Below, piece by piece: positions 47,564-56,103 of a stretch of DNA of 64,000 nt (positions are counted from its first letter, which is position 1; each line of letters starts with the position of its first letter). Where the stretch lies: NCBI RefSeq assembly GCF_002020135.1, contig NZ_MPZS01000003.1, positions 558,001-622,000 of the forward strand, read 5' to 3'. The DNA comes from Thioclava marina. Lineage in GTDB: Bacteria > Pseudomonadota > Alphaproteobacteria > Rhodobacterales > Rhodobacteraceae. The position numbers and the translations under genes were made by a program. The notes under the pieces were generated by a model, which had not been told where the DNA came from, did not search any database, and saw nothing but the letters and a program-made list of their open reading frames with translations.

Positions 47564-48206
47564 GCATTGCGTCAAGGTTTACAGCCGATTCAACCGGCTC
47601 TGGCACTGGTCGCAGGTCGGCTCGATCATGCTGCTGTTCTTCACCGGCGCGCGGCTTCTGGGCCTGCACACGATCATGCCCTTCGGGCTTGCGGTCATGG
47701 TGCATACGGTGGTGGCGCTGGCGCTGTTGCTGCTCTGGGCCTTCGCGACCTTCTGGCTCTTCACCACGGGGGGCTACAAGCAGTTCATCCCGCGTCTGGC
47801 GGGCATGTGGGAGGTCGGGCGCTTCTATGCCTATGGAGTATTCAAGGGCGAAGAGCATCCTTACGTGAAAAGCTACGAGCGGCGTCACAACCCGCTCCAG
47901 GCCGCGTCCTATTTCGCGCTCAAGATGATGCTCTTTCCGGCGATCTGGATCTCGGGACTGGCCTATCTGAGCTACGGCTTCTGGGACCACCTCGACGGTG
48001 GATCGTTCTGGCTGGAGATCATCGCGAATTTCCACGTCCTCGCCGCCTTCGCGATCGCGAGCTTCGTGGTGATCCACGTCTACCTGCTGACGATCGGCCA
48101 TGGGTTCCGCCAGCACGTGCGCCCGATGGTTTCGGGCTACGAGAAGGTGGAGCTCACGCCGGAGGCCGAGGCCTATTTCCGTCAACAGGGCCGCCTGCTC
48201 GACTGA
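47556..48206 (+). CDS. Cytochrome b (diheme, membrane) partner of the octaheme cytochrome
   Basis: A 216-residue cytochrome b/b6-type membrane protein with about four helices (QVGSIMLLFFTGARLLG, VMVHTVVALALLLLWAFATFW, YFALKMMLFPAIWISGLAYL, FHVLAAFAIASFVVIHVYLL). Candidate heme histidines are in RLWHWSQ, VMVHTVV, NFHVLAAF and VIHVYLLTIGH. It resembles the cytochrome b of thiosulfate/formate-type and other quinol-coupled reductases. Its coupling to the octaheme gene means the pair probably forms a membrane quinol-octaheme electron path, in either direction. A terminator follows. Confidence 0.9.
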   Translation: MAEHCVKVYSRFNRLWHWSQVGSIMLLFFTGARLLGLHTIMPFGLAVMVHTVVALALLLLWAFATFWLFTTGGYKQFIPRLAGMWEVGRFYAYGVFKGEEHPYVKSYERRHNPLQAASYFALKMMLFPAIWISGLAYLSYGFWDHLDGGSFWLEIIANFHVLAAFAIASFVVIHVYLLTIGHGFRQHVRPMVSGYEKVELTPEAEAYFRQQGRLLD

Positions 48207-48231
48207 GCGTTTCCGAACGCAGATCACTGAG

Positions 48232-48259
48232 AAGGCCCCCGGATTTCCGGGGGCCTTTT
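48232..48259 (+). terminator. Terminator of the octaheme operon
   Basis: Eleven-bp perfect stem AAGGCCCCCGG/CCGGGGGCCTT with a 4-base loop, then TTTT. Confidence 0.85.
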
Positions 48260-48326
48260 CGTTTTGCAGACCCCGTGGAGAAGGCGACGAGATCGGTCGC
48301 CGGATGTCGGCAGATCGGGACGGGGA

Positions 48327-48482
48327 GGGGGCGCTTGCCCCCGTCGCCGGAGGGCGACAAATCATGATCGGGGAGGGGGTGCCGCCTCCGTCGCCGGAAG
48401 GCGACAAATCATGACCGAGCAGGGGGCTCTGCCCCCGTCGCGCTTGCGCGCGCCTCCCCCGAGATATTTGGGTCAAGAAGAA
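48327..48482. repeat. Intergenic hairpin repeat, copy B (tandem units, right half missing)
   Basis: Three head-to-tail units with starts at 48327, 48375 and 48422 (periods 48 and 47 bases). Each begins with a GGGGG-run/CCCCC-type small palindrome; the first two continue into CGTCGCCGGA and GGCGACAAATCATGA. The last unit runs into CTCCCCCGAGATATTTGGGTCAAGAAGAAG, the left inner arm known from copies A and C. No matching right inner arm follows, so this copy is incomplete. The gap from 48259 to 48580 contains nothing else that I can name. Confidence 0.75.
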
Positions 48483-48579
48483 GGGGGGCGTGTCGTGGGT
48501 GGACGAGACGTTCTCGCAGAGGGGCTCCGATGGTTTGCGCGATACTCGGCAATGGGTGCGGAGCCCCCCGGGAGGCTGC

Positions 48580-49956
48580 TTACTTTGCGATCCGGTCGAG
48601 GATGCGCGCCCAGGAGCGGATGCCTTTGTGGAAGCTCTTCACGTCGTATTTCTCGTTCGGCGAGTGGATCGCGTCGTCATCATTGGCAAAACCGACGAGC
48701 ATAGCATCCATGCCCAGGATCGACTTGAAGTAATAGCCGATCGGGATCGAGCCGCCCATGCCGACGATCACCGCCTCGCGGTTCCATTCGTCCGAGAGCG
48801 CCTGGCGGGCGGCCTCGAATTCAGGGCGCGAGGTGTCCATTACCGAGGCGGGGGCGCCGTCGAGATCATTGTCCCAGGTGACGGTCGCATCGACTGGCAG
48901 GCGGTCTTCGACATGTTTGCGCAGCTTGCGGCGGATCTCGGCGGGATCCATGTCGCCCACGAGGCGGCAGGTGATCTTGCAATGCGCCTCGGCCGGGATC
49001 ACGGTCTTGGAGCCCGCGCCCTGATAGCCGCCCCAGAGCCCGTTGATCTCGAGGGTCGGGCGCGCCCATTGCTGTTCGAGTGTGGTGTAGCCGGTCTCGC
49101 CATGCGCGACCGTCATGCCGGCGTGGTCGAGATACTCTTTTTCATCGAAACCGCAGGTCTTCCAGGCGTCCAGCTGCTCGGGCGGGACTTCGTGCACGCC
49201 TTCGTAGAAGCCTTCGACGGCGACGCGGCCCTTTTCATCGTGGAAGCTCGCGATGATCTTGGAAATCTCGCGCAGCGGGTTGAGCGCGGGACCGCCGTAA
49301 TGGCCCGAATGCAGATCGATGCGCGGCCCGTGCAGCGTGAATTCGTCCTTGAGCATCCCGCGCAAGCTGCCCGCGATCGAGGGCACACCGGGCGAGACCA
49401 TCGAGGTATCACAGATCAGCGCCAGATCGCAGGTCAGCTCGTCGCGATTGGCCTCCATGAAGGGAACGAGCGAGGGAGAGCCCGATTCCTCTTCGCCCTC
49501 GAGGAAGATCGTGAGATTGCCGGGCAGGGCGCCGTTCACGGCCTTGTAGGCGCGGCAGGCCTCGATGAAGGTCATCAGCTGGCCCTTGTCGTCCGAGGCG
49601 CCGCGGGCACGAATGACCTTGCCGTTCGGCGTGTCTTGCAATTCCGGCTCGAAGGGCGGGGTCTTCCACAGCTCCAGCGGGTCCACCGGCTGCACGTCAT
49701 AATGGCCGTAGAACAGCAGACGCGGGCCGTCGCCTTGCGAATGCGCCACCACCATCGGATGGCCGGGCGTCTCCCGCAGACTGGCGTCGAAACCCAACGA
49801 TTCCAGTTCCTTGACCAGCCACTCGGCGGCGTCCCTGGTCTCGGCCATGTAAGCCGGATCGGTCGAGATCGAGCGGATCCGCAGCAATGCGAAAAGCCGC
49901 TCCATCGCGGCGTCCAATCCGGTGTCGATCTCGGTGAGAACCTCGTTCAATGCCAT
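48580..49956 (-). CDS. M20-family metallopeptidase (dipeptidase)
   Basis: Zinc aminopeptidase/dipeptidase of the M20 family, cytoplasmic, 458 residues. The metal-binding and catalytic motifs are seen as LLFYGHYDVQPVDP (His and Asp), RGASDDKGQL, FLEGEEESGSPSL (Glu-Glu), CDTSMVSPGVP and IGMGGSIPIGYYFKSI, with the terminal His in FANDDDAIHSPNEKYD. This pattern fits broad-specificity M20 dipeptidases. ATG with AGGAGG upstream. It faces the octaheme operon convergently, with the repeat region between them, and is divergent to hemA. Confidence 0.93.
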   Translation of the reverse strand: MALNEVLTEIDTGLDAAMERLFALLRIRSISTDPAYMAETRDAAEWLVKELESLGFDASLRETPGHPMVVAHSQGDGPRLLFYGHYDVQPVDPLELWKTPPFEPELQDTPNGKVIRARGASDDKGQLMTFIEACRAYKAVNGALPGNLTIFLEGEEESGSPSLVPFMEANRDELTCDLALICDTSMVSPGVPSIAGSLRGMLKDEFTLHGPRIDLHSGHYGGPALNPLREISKIIASFHDEKGRVAVEGFYEGVHEVPPEQLDAWKTCGFDEKEYLDHAGMTVAHGETGYTTLEQQWARPTLEINGLWGGYQGAGSKTVIPAEAHCKITCRLVGDMDPAEIRRKLRKHVEDRLPVDATVTWDNDLDGAPASVMDTSRPEFEAARQALSDEWNREAVIVGMGGSIPIGYYFKSILGMDAMLVGFANDDDAIHSPNEKYDVKSFHKGIRSWARILDRIAK

Positions 49957-50071
49957 TGCAGGCCTCCTTTGTTTTGGCCAGAGCCTAGGGCTGTGCGCGG
50001 CACTGTCCAGAGGGGCTGACGCGAGGGCGGGACAAATTGTGAAAACTGAATGTTTGCTTTTAATGTCTCTT

Positions 50072-50123
50072 TGCGACATTTTGGCCCTTCAGGGAGAGGA
50101 ATTTGACATTTATCAATGTCGCG
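50072..50123. promoter_or_regulatory. Inverted TGCGACA / TGTCGCG half-sites upstream of hemA
   Basis: TGCGACA at 50072-50078 and, inverted, TGTCGCG at 50117-50123, flanking the FNR box (38-base spacer). Same half-site as at cyoA and the octaheme gene, one mismatch in the second. A RegA/PrrA-type regulator is my guess. Confidence 0.45.
50103..50116. promoter_or_regulatory. FNR-type box upstream of hemA (TTGAC-N4-ATCAA)
   Basis: TTGACATTTATCAA, one base off the FNR consensus TTGAT-N4-ATCAA, 64 bases upstream of the hemA start. FNR-type control of ALA synthase by oxygen is known in Rhodobacter. Confidence 0.7.
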
Positions 50124-50179
50124 CATTGCGTCGCCCGGTAGGGCAGACCTAGCGAACAGTCATGCAAGGGAAGTACGAG

Positions 50180-51409
50180 ATGGATTACGACCGCGCACTC
50201 GATCAGGCGATTGGCAAGCTGCACGAGGAGGGCCGCTACCGCGTCTTTATCGATATCGAGCGTGAGAAGGGCAATTTTCCGCACGCGGTCTGGACCAAGC
50301 CGGACGGGTCGAAGCAGGATATCACCATCTGGTGCGGCAACGACTATCTGGGCATGGGGCAGCACCCGGTCGTGCTCAACGCGATGCATGAGGCGCTCGA
50401 TGCGACCGGTGCGGGCTCGGGCGGGACGCGCAACATCTCGGGGACCACGGTTTACCACAAGCGGCTGGAGCGCGAGATCGCGGATCTGCACGGGAAAGAG
50501 GCGGCGCTGGTCTTCTCCTCGGCCTATATCGCCAATGACGCGACGCTGAGCACGCTGCCGAAGCTGTTCCCCGGCCTGATCATCTATTCCGACGAGCTGA
50601 ACCACGCCTCGATGATCGAGGGCATCCGCCGCAATGGCGGGGCCAAGCGCGTCTTCCGTCACAACGATGTGGCCCACCTGCGCGAGCTTCTGGCCGCCGA
50701 TGATCCGGCAGCGCCGAAGCTGATCGCCTTCGAGTCGGTCTATTCGATGGATGGCGATTTCGGTCCGATCTCGGAGATTTGCGATCTCGCCGAGGAATTC
50801 AACGCGCTGACCTATCTCGACGAGGTGCACGCGGTGGGCATGTACGGCCCGCGCGGCGCCGGTATCGCCGAGAAGCTGCGCGAGATGCATCGCATCGACA
50901 TCTTCAACGGCACGCTGGGCAAGGCGTTCGGCGTCTTTGGCGGCTATATCGCGGCGTCTGCCAAGATGGTCGATGCCGTGCGCTCCTACGCGCCGGGCTT
51001 CATCTTCACCACGTCCCTGCCGCCGGCGATCGCCGCGGGTGCCGCCGCCTCGATCGCCTTCCTCAAGACCGCGGGGGGGCAGGAGCTGCGCGACAAGCAG
51101 CAGCTGCATGCGAAGATCCTCAAGATGCGCCTGAAAGGCATGGGGATGCCGATCATCGACCACGGCTCGCATATCGTGCCGGTCATCATCGGCGACCCCA
51201 AGCACACCAAGGCGCTCTCGGATATGCTGCTGGAAGAGTTCGGCGTCTATGTTCAGCCGATCAACTTCCCGACCGTGCCGCGCGGGACGGAGCGTCTGCG
51301 CTTCACCCCCTCGCCGGTGCACGATACGGGCATGATCGACGGGCTGGTGAAGGGCATGGACGCGCTCTGGTCGCGCTGTGAGCTAAATCGCGCCGAAGCC
51401 TCGGCGTGA
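50180..51409 (+). CDS. hemA: 5-aminolevulinate synthase
   Basis: PLP enzyme condensing glycine and succinyl-CoA to 5-aminolevulinate, the first step of C4-type heme and bacteriochlorophyll synthesis. The 409 residues are close to the Rhodobacter enzyme: [20 protein letters not shown] start, [29 protein letters not shown], and the PLP-lysine block [15 protein letters not shown]. The ATG that gives MDYDRAL was selected because known enzymes begin there; six extra codons precede it. Upstream lie an FNR-type box and half-sites like those of the cyo operon, indicating oxygen/redox control. Confidence 0.97.
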   Translation: MDYDRALDQAIGKLHEEGRYRVFIDIEREKGNFPHAVWTKPDGSKQDITIWCGNDYLGMGQHPVVLNAMHEALDATGAGSGGTRNISGTTVYHKRLEREIADLHGKEAALVFSSAYIANDATLSTLPKLFPGLIIYSDELNHASMIEGIRRNGGAKRVFRHNDVAHLRELLAADDPAAPKLIAFESVYSMDGDFGPISEICDLAEEFNALTYLDEVHAVGMYGPRGAGIAEKLREMHRIDIFNGTLGKAFGVFGGYIAASAKMVDAVRSYAPGFIFTTSLPPAIAAGAAASIAFLKTAGGQELRDKQQLHAKILKMRLKGMGMPIIDHGSHIVPVIIGDPKHTKALSDMLLEEFGVYVQPINFPTVPRGTERLRFTPSPVHDTGMIDGLVKGMDALWSRCELNRAEASA

Positions 51410-51516
51410 ACTCAATCGGCGCGTGCGCGCCTCTCTGGCTTGTGATAGGTCTTTCTTAATCGAAACGGGTAACGCCCGCGAATCGAGACTGGCGAAAAAA
51501 GGCAGGGACAGGCGGC

Positions 51517-52770
51517 ATGATCGGGCGGAGGGCTAAACCTTCGACGCAGGACGAACTCAAACCCAAAGGGTTTGACGATTTCGAGCTGCGCCTAGGTGAT
51601 GTGATGCGCGGCGAGCGGGCAACGCTCGCCAAATCGCTCCTCGACGTCCAGCGTGAACTCCGCATCAAGGCCGCCTATATCGCCGCCATCGAGAGCTGTG
51701 ATGTCGAGGCGTTCGATACGCCCTCCTTCATCGCGGGTTATGTGCGTTCCTATGCGCGCTATCTCGGGCTCGACCCGGAATGGGCGTTCCAGCGGTTCTG
51801 CGCCGAGGCTGGCTATTCGCCCGCCCATGGCATGTCCGAAGCCGCCTCCGGTCCCAAGCCGCAGCGCCACCCGAAAGATGTGGCCGAAGCCCTCGCGAAT
51901 CCGGCTTTCGTTCCGAAGAAGGAATCTCTTCTTGCCAAGATCGAGCCGCGCGCGGTCGGGGCGCTGATGGTGCTTGCGCTGATTGCGGGCGGTATCGGCT
52001 ATGGCGGCTGGACGGTTCTGCAAGAGGTCCAGCGCGTACAGCTCGCCCCGGTCGATCAGGCCCCGGGCGTGGTGGCCGATCTCGATCCGCTCGACTCGGT
52101 CGAGGAGGGCCCGCAGATGGCTCAGGCCGACGACACCTTGCCCGTGATCGCCCAACCCGAGCGGACGAGCCGTATCTACCGTCCGGCGGTGCTCGACGCG
52201 CCGGTGCTGATCTCGCGCGACGGGCCTATCGCCTCGATCGATCCGAACGCGACCGGCGCGCTGGCAGGGACAGGCATGGGCGCTGCCGCCCCGGCTCTTA
52301 CCCCGAGCCTTGCCTCGATGACCCCGACAAACTCGGCTGCGCCGCAGATTGCCTCCGTGGCTGGCCCCGAGAACGCGATCCAGTCCGCCGTCGCCAAGGC
52401 GCTCGGCGCGGACAAGCCCGAGGTCGTCGTGATGGCCGTGCGCCCGTCCTGGGTGCGGATCAACTCGGCCGATGGTTCGACCATCTTCGAGAAGGTCATG
52501 GATGCGGGCGAGCGCTATGTGCTGCCCAAGCTCGAAGAGCCCGCGTCGATGCGCACGGGCGAATCCGGCGCGATCTATTTTGCGGTCAACGGCGTGACCC
52601 ATGGCCCGGTCGGCAAGCGCGGCGAGGTGACCAAGAACATCACGCTTTCGCCCGAGCATCTCGATGAAAGCTACCCGGTGGCCGATCTCAACCAGGATAA
52701 GGATCTTGCGAAGATGATCGCCGTGGCCGATGCGGGCGATACCGCAGCCCCCGCCGCCGATCCGCAATAA
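51517..52770 (+). CDS. rodZ: RodZ-like helix-turn-helix / DUF4115 membrane protein
   Basis: A 417-residue protein with a cytoplasmic N-terminal helix-turn-helix ([35 protein letters not shown], about residues 26-60), one membrane helix ([22 protein letters not shown], about 145-166), a long Pro/Ala-rich linker and a C-terminal DUF4115 domain ([35 protein letters not shown], split). This is the RodZ architecture, linking MreB to the cell-shape machinery. It precedes ispG, a gene order seen in many proteobacteria. The start ATG has GGCAGGGACAGG upstream. The linker is longer than in E. coli RodZ. Confidence 0.9.
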   Translation: MIGRRAKPSTQDELKPKGFDDFELRLGDVMRGERATLAKSLLDVQRELRIKAAYIAAIESCDVEAFDTPSFIAGYVRSYARYLGLDPEWAFQRFCAEAGYSPAHGMSEAASGPKPQRHPKDVAEALANPAFVPKKESLLAKIEPRAVGALMVLALIAGGIGYGGWTVLQEVQRVQLAPVDQAPGVVADLDPLDSVEEGPQMAQADDTLPVIAQPERTSRIYRPAVLDAPVLISRDGPIASIDPNATGALAGTGMGAAAPALTPSLASMTPTNSAAPQIASVAGPENAIQSAVAKALGADKPEVVVMAVRPSWVRINSADGSTIFEKVMDAGERYVLPKLEEPASMRTGESGAIYFAVNGVTHGPVGKRGEVTKNITLSPEHLDESYPVADLNQDKDLAKMIAVADAGDTAAPAADPQ

Positions 52771-52871
52771 GCCCCGACCCGATCGGTCGCAGTCACGATC
52801 CAGCCCGGCCCGTTGCACAGCAGCGGGCCTTCGCCTATCAGAGAGGCGAAACCCGCGAAGGAGCGTTCACG

Positions 52872-53993
52872 ATGTCTCTCAACCCGGTCCGCCCGTGGCG
52901 CAACATCTACCGCCGCAAATCCCGTCAGATCATGGTCGGCAACGTGCCGGTCGGGGGCGATGCACCGATCTCGGTGCAGACGATGACCAATACCGACAGC
53001 TCGGATGTCCGCGCGACGCTTGAGCAGGTGATCCGCGCCGCCGATGTGGGCGCCGATATCGTGCGCGTCTCGACGCCCGATGAATCGAGCACCCGCGCGC
53101 TCAAGGAGGTCTGCCGCGAAAGCCCGGTGCCGATCGTGGCCGACATCCATTTCCACTACAAACGCGCCATCGAGGCGGCGGAGGCGGGGGCGGCCTGCCT
53201 GCGCATCAACCCCGGCAATATCGGCGACGAGAAGCGCGTGGCCGAGGTCGTGCGTGCGGCCAAGGATCACGGCTGTTCGATCCGCATCGGCGTGAACGCC
53301 GGGAGCCTCGAGAAACACCTGCTGGAGAAATACGGCGAGCCATGCCCCGAGGCGATGGTCGAGTCTGCGATGGATCATATCCGCATTCTCGAGGATCACG
53401 ACTTTCACGAATACAAGATCTCGGTGAAGGCCTCGGATGTGTTCCTCGCCGCCGCTGCCTATCAGGGCATTGCAGAGGCCACGGACGCGCCGATCCACCT
53501 TGGCATCACCGAAGCAGGCGGGCTGATGGCGGGCACGGTCAAATCCGCGATCGGGCTCGGGAACCTGCTCTGGATGGGCATCGGCGACACCCTGCGCGTT
53601 TCGCTCTCGGCCGATCCGGTCGAGGAGGTGAAGGTCGGTTTCGAGATCCTCAAGTCGCTTGGCCTGCGCACACGCGGCGTCCAGATCATCTCTTGTCCGT
53701 CCTGCGCGCGTCAGGGGTTCGACGTGATCAAGACCGTCGAGGCGCTCGAAAAGCGGCTCGAACATATCAAGACTCCGATGAGCCTGTCGATCATCGGCTG
53801 CGTGGTGAACGGTCCCGGCGAGGCTCTGATGACCGATATCGGTTTTACCGGCGGCGGGGCCGGATCGGGCATGGTTTACCTCGCAGGCAAGCAGGATCAC
53901 AAACTCTCCAACGACCAGATGATCGACCATATCGTTGAAATCGTTGAGAAAAAGGCGGCCGAGATAGAGGCCGAGCAAGCCGCCGCGGAATAG
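52872..53993 (+). CDS. ispG: 4-hydroxy-3-methylbut-2-en-1-yl diphosphate synthase (flavodoxin)
   Basis: Fe-S enzyme of the MEP isoprenoid pathway that reduces MEcPP to HMBPP. The 373 residues match the normal length. Blocks: [23 protein letters not shown] start, [48 protein letters not shown] (split), and the 4Fe-4S cysteines in [11 protein letters not shown] and [12 protein letters not shown] has GAAGGAGC upstream. It follows the rodZ-like gene by about 100 bases and may be co-transcribed. Confidence 0.97.
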   Translation: MSLNPVRPWRNIYRRKSRQIMVGNVPVGGDAPISVQTMTNTDSSDVRATLEQVIRAADVGADIVRVSTPDESSTRALKEVCRESPVPIVADIHFHYKRAIEAAEAGAACLRINPGNIGDEKRVAEVVRAAKDHGCSIRIGVNAGSLEKHLLEKYGEPCPEAMVESAMDHIRILEDHDFHEYKISVKASDVFLAAAAYQGIAEATDAPIHLGITEAGGLMAGTVKSAIGLGNLLWMGIGDTLRVSLSADPVEEVKVGFEILKSLGLRTRGVQIISCPSCARQGFDVIKTVEALEKRLEHIKTPMSLSIIGCVVNGPGEALMTDIGFTGGGAGSGMVYLAGKQDHKLSNDQMIDHIVEIVEKKAAEIEAEQAAAE

Positions 53994-54146
53994 GCGGATA
54001 CACGCCGGGGTCTGTCGGAACCCCTCTCTTCACGGGCTCGTGATCACGTTTTTGAGGAACGGATCCGGGCCCGACTTCATTTCGATCCTCACAGACTGAA
54101 AGCGGCCGCCCACATTGGCGGTCAGGGTAGAAACGGAGGAAATTCC

Positions 54147-54845
54147 ATGACCCGTAAACTCGGTATCGTTCTCGCGGCTGCGGCCAGCACGACCTTTCTC
54201 ACCGGCGCGGCATTCGCCCAGTCCAATCCGCCGCTGATGGCGACCGCCCAGGGCGCGTTCGAGCTCCATTCGGGTGCGGCCCCGCAATCCATGGTCATCG
54301 AGACCGTCGAGGCAGGCTCGACCGTGATGGTCGAAGGGTGCCTTCCCGATGGCGTGACCTGTAAGGTCAATGTCGATGGCAAGCCCGGCTGGGCGCCGGC
54401 GGCCGCTCTCGGGGTGATGGTTGACGGTCAGGTTGCGCTTCTGTCGAGTGCTCCCCAGACGGTGACGATCAAACAGATCGAAGTGCCCGCCGATACGGCC
54501 AACAAGGATGGTCAGGGCGCGGCTGCTGTCGCTGGCGCTGCGGCCGGTGGTGCCGCTGGTGCGGCCCTGGGTGGTCCGGTCGGCGCGGTGATCGGTGCTC
54601 TGGTCGGCTCGGCCTCCGTCGGGGCTGCCGCCAAACCGGAACCCGCGACCATCACCTGGGTCGAGAAGCACCCGGTCGCCCCCGTCTACCTGACCGGCGA
54701 TCTGGAACCCGGCGTCGTGGTGCCCGACGTGGTGGCGCTGACCCCGGTGCCCGACAGCACCTATTCCTACGTCAACATCAACGACAAGACCGTCTTCGTG
54801 AACCCCGATACCCGCGCGGTCGTCTATGTCGTCCCCGCCCAGTAA
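54147..54845 (+). CDS. Exported SH3-like / glycine-zipper / DUF1236 protein
   Basis: A 232-residue exported protein in three parts: signal peptide MTRKLGIVLAAAASTTFLTGAAFAQ, an SH3b-like domain with a disulfide-capable pair (VEGCLPDGVTCKVNVDGKPGW), a glycine-zipper membrane segment (GAAAGGAAGAALGGPVGAVIGALVG) and a C-terminal DUF1236-like end (YSYVNINDKTVFVNPDTRAVVYVV). The combination is common in alphaproteobacterial envelope proteins of unknown function. The ATG has GGAGGAAAT upstream. A hairpin repeat follows. Confidence 0.82.
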   Translation: MTRKLGIVLAAAASTTFLTGAAFAQSNPPLMATAQGAFELHSGAAPQSMVIETVEAGSTVMVEGCLPDGVTCKVNVDGKPGWAPAAALGVMVDGQVALLSSAPQTVTIKQIEVPADTANKDGQGAAAVAGAAAGGAAGAALGGPVGAVIGALVGSASVGAAAKPEPATITWVEKHPVAPVYLTGDLEPGVVVPDVVALTPVPDSTYSYVNINDKTVFVNPDTRAVVYVVPAQ

Positions 54846-54865
54846 AGGGCAGATATGAGAACGGA

Positions 54866-54895
54866 AAAGCCGGCGCACCCTCGCGCCGGCTTTTT
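54866..54895 (+). terminator. Terminator after the SH3/DUF1236 gene
   Basis: Eleven-bp stem AAAGCCGGCGC/GCGCCGGCTTT with a 6-base loop, then TT; the run continues as TTTTTC. Confidence 0.85.
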
Positions 54896-54962
54896 CATGC
54901 TCCGGGCTTCATGCTTCGAAAGCGGGATGTTGTGTCGCGTTGGCGGATCGGGTCGGGAAATC

Positions 54963-55136
54963 GGGGCGCTGCGCCCGTCGCAGAATGGCGACAATCAAGT
55001 TCGGTCAGGGGGCGCTGCCCCCGTCTCCTGCGGAGACTCCCCCGAGATATTTGGGTCAAGAAGAAGCGGGTTTCTCTTCTTCTTGATGAAAATATCTCGG
55101 GGGTGATGGCCGAAGGCCAGAGGGGGCAGCGCCCCC
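54963..55136. repeat. Intergenic hairpin repeat, copy C (complete)
   Basis: The most complete copy of the modular repeat. Outer 15-bp arms GGGGGCGCTGCCCCC (55008-55022) and GGGGGCAGCGCCCCC (55122-55136) are perfect complements, then TTTTT. Inner arms CCCCCGAGATATTT (55039-55052) and AAATATCTCGGGGG (55090-55103) are perfect, extended by TCAAGAAGAAG and CTTCTTCTTGA. A further GGGGCGCTGCGCCC unit (54963) lies about 46 bases before the outer left arm, showing tandem gain of the same module. Confidence 0.85.
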
Positions 55137-55205
55137 TTTTTCGGGTTGTCGAATGAACGACGCCGCCCGGAGGCGGCGTTGGGTAATCTTCGGAGGTGGC
55201 CTGGA

Positions 55206-55760
55206 TCAGGCGCCCCAGTGGCGGACCGGGCCGCAATCCATATGCACGAAGTTCGAGCGCGAGTACTTGCCGACGCCGCCGGCGTGGCAGGCGCTCGCGG
55301 CTTTGAACATCTGGCTCACCGAGCGCGATTTCAGGCGCAGATCGGTGGCCTGACCCTTCATGTGCAGCGAGTTCTTCGCCACACCCTTCGAGTGCGAGCG
55401 CAGCATCGCGTTGGTCTTCGGCGAGCGGTAGCCCGACAGCAGCATATAGGGCTCGTTCACATCCATCAGGTTGTGGGCGGCGGCCGCGATGTCGATGGTG
55501 CGAGCGTCGATGGTCTTGATCTGGTTGGTGCGCCAGTCGCGCGCGAAATAGGAGATCTCTTTCAGAGCGTCCGGGATATATTCGCCCTCGATCCAGTAGA
55601 CGGTGTCGAGGCTTTCGCCGGTTCGGCCGTTATACATCCGGATCCGTCGAATGTCGCCTGCACCCTTCAGAAGACCGAAAGCGTTGCTCATGGTCGGCGC
55701 TGCCGTCACCATGGTCGCGGCAAATGCACCCAAAAGGCCGCGCCGGGAGATCGTCGTCAT
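55206..55760 (-). CDS. Murein endopeptidase-like DUF882 (MepK/YcbK family) protein
   Basis: A 184-residue exported protein with a twin-arginine-type signal (SRRGLLGAFAATMVTAAPTMSNAFG). The domain is DUF882/M15A-like; zinc-site residues appear in LHMKGQATDLRLK (His and Asp) and NFVHMDCGPVRHWG (His). E. coli MepK/YcbK, from the same family, cuts 3-3 cross-links in peptidoglycan. The gene is divergent to an L,D-transpeptidase, which makes such cross-links, and E. coli has the pair side by side too. So the two probably act on the same bonds. ATG with a modest ribosome site. Confidence 0.9.
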   Translation of the reverse strand: MTTISRRGLLGAFAATMVTAAPTMSNAFGLLKGAGDIRRIRMYNGRTGESLDTVYWIEGEYIPDALKEISYFARDWRTNQIKTIDARTIDIAAAAHNLMDVNEPYMLLSGYRSPKTNAMLRSHSKGVAKNSLHMKGQATDLRLKSRSVSQMFKAASACHAGGVGKYSRSNFVHMDCGPVRHWGA

Positions 55761-56103
55761 CGCAAAAATCCTGTGTTCGCCTGTCTCTCGATTTTCTTCC
55801 GCCCTGTACCGGGCGGCTACATCGACTTGTTAACCCCATAACATGAGATTGTTATGGCATAGCGACTTCTCTGGATAAAGAATCGATTTGCCACAGAGGG
55901 GCGCGCGCCCGGAAAATCGGCAAGAATCTGCTCGTTCCATTGGCGTTTGCCTCTCTCGCAGGCTGTTGCGGCGTTGCATCTCTCGGCTGATCTTTTGATC
56001 GGGGGCCGGGGCGGAGGCTGGCGGTGCCAAAGCTTGTCTGGACAGCAGCGGTGAAGTCTGGAAATTCTGGAGGAGATTTCAGGTTTTGTGCGGGTAGGGG
56101 TTT
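55761..56103. other. Divergent promoter region, MepK-like / L,D-transpeptidase
   Basis: A 343-base gap between divergent genes that holds one 8-bp inverted repeat (listed separately) and no other structure I can name. Confidence 0.5.
55836..55857. promoter_or_regulatory. Candidate operator CCATAACA-N6-TGTTATGG
   Basis: Perfect 8-bp inverted repeat in the gap between the divergent MepK-like and L,D-transpeptidase genes, 76 bases from the former. Its size and position suit a regulator site acting on one or both genes. Confidence 0.5.

Noticed and set aside
45806-47575. 589-codon minus-strand frame over the octaheme gene
   Set aside because: Antisense to a gene with eight heme motifs and signal peptide; no credible protein features.
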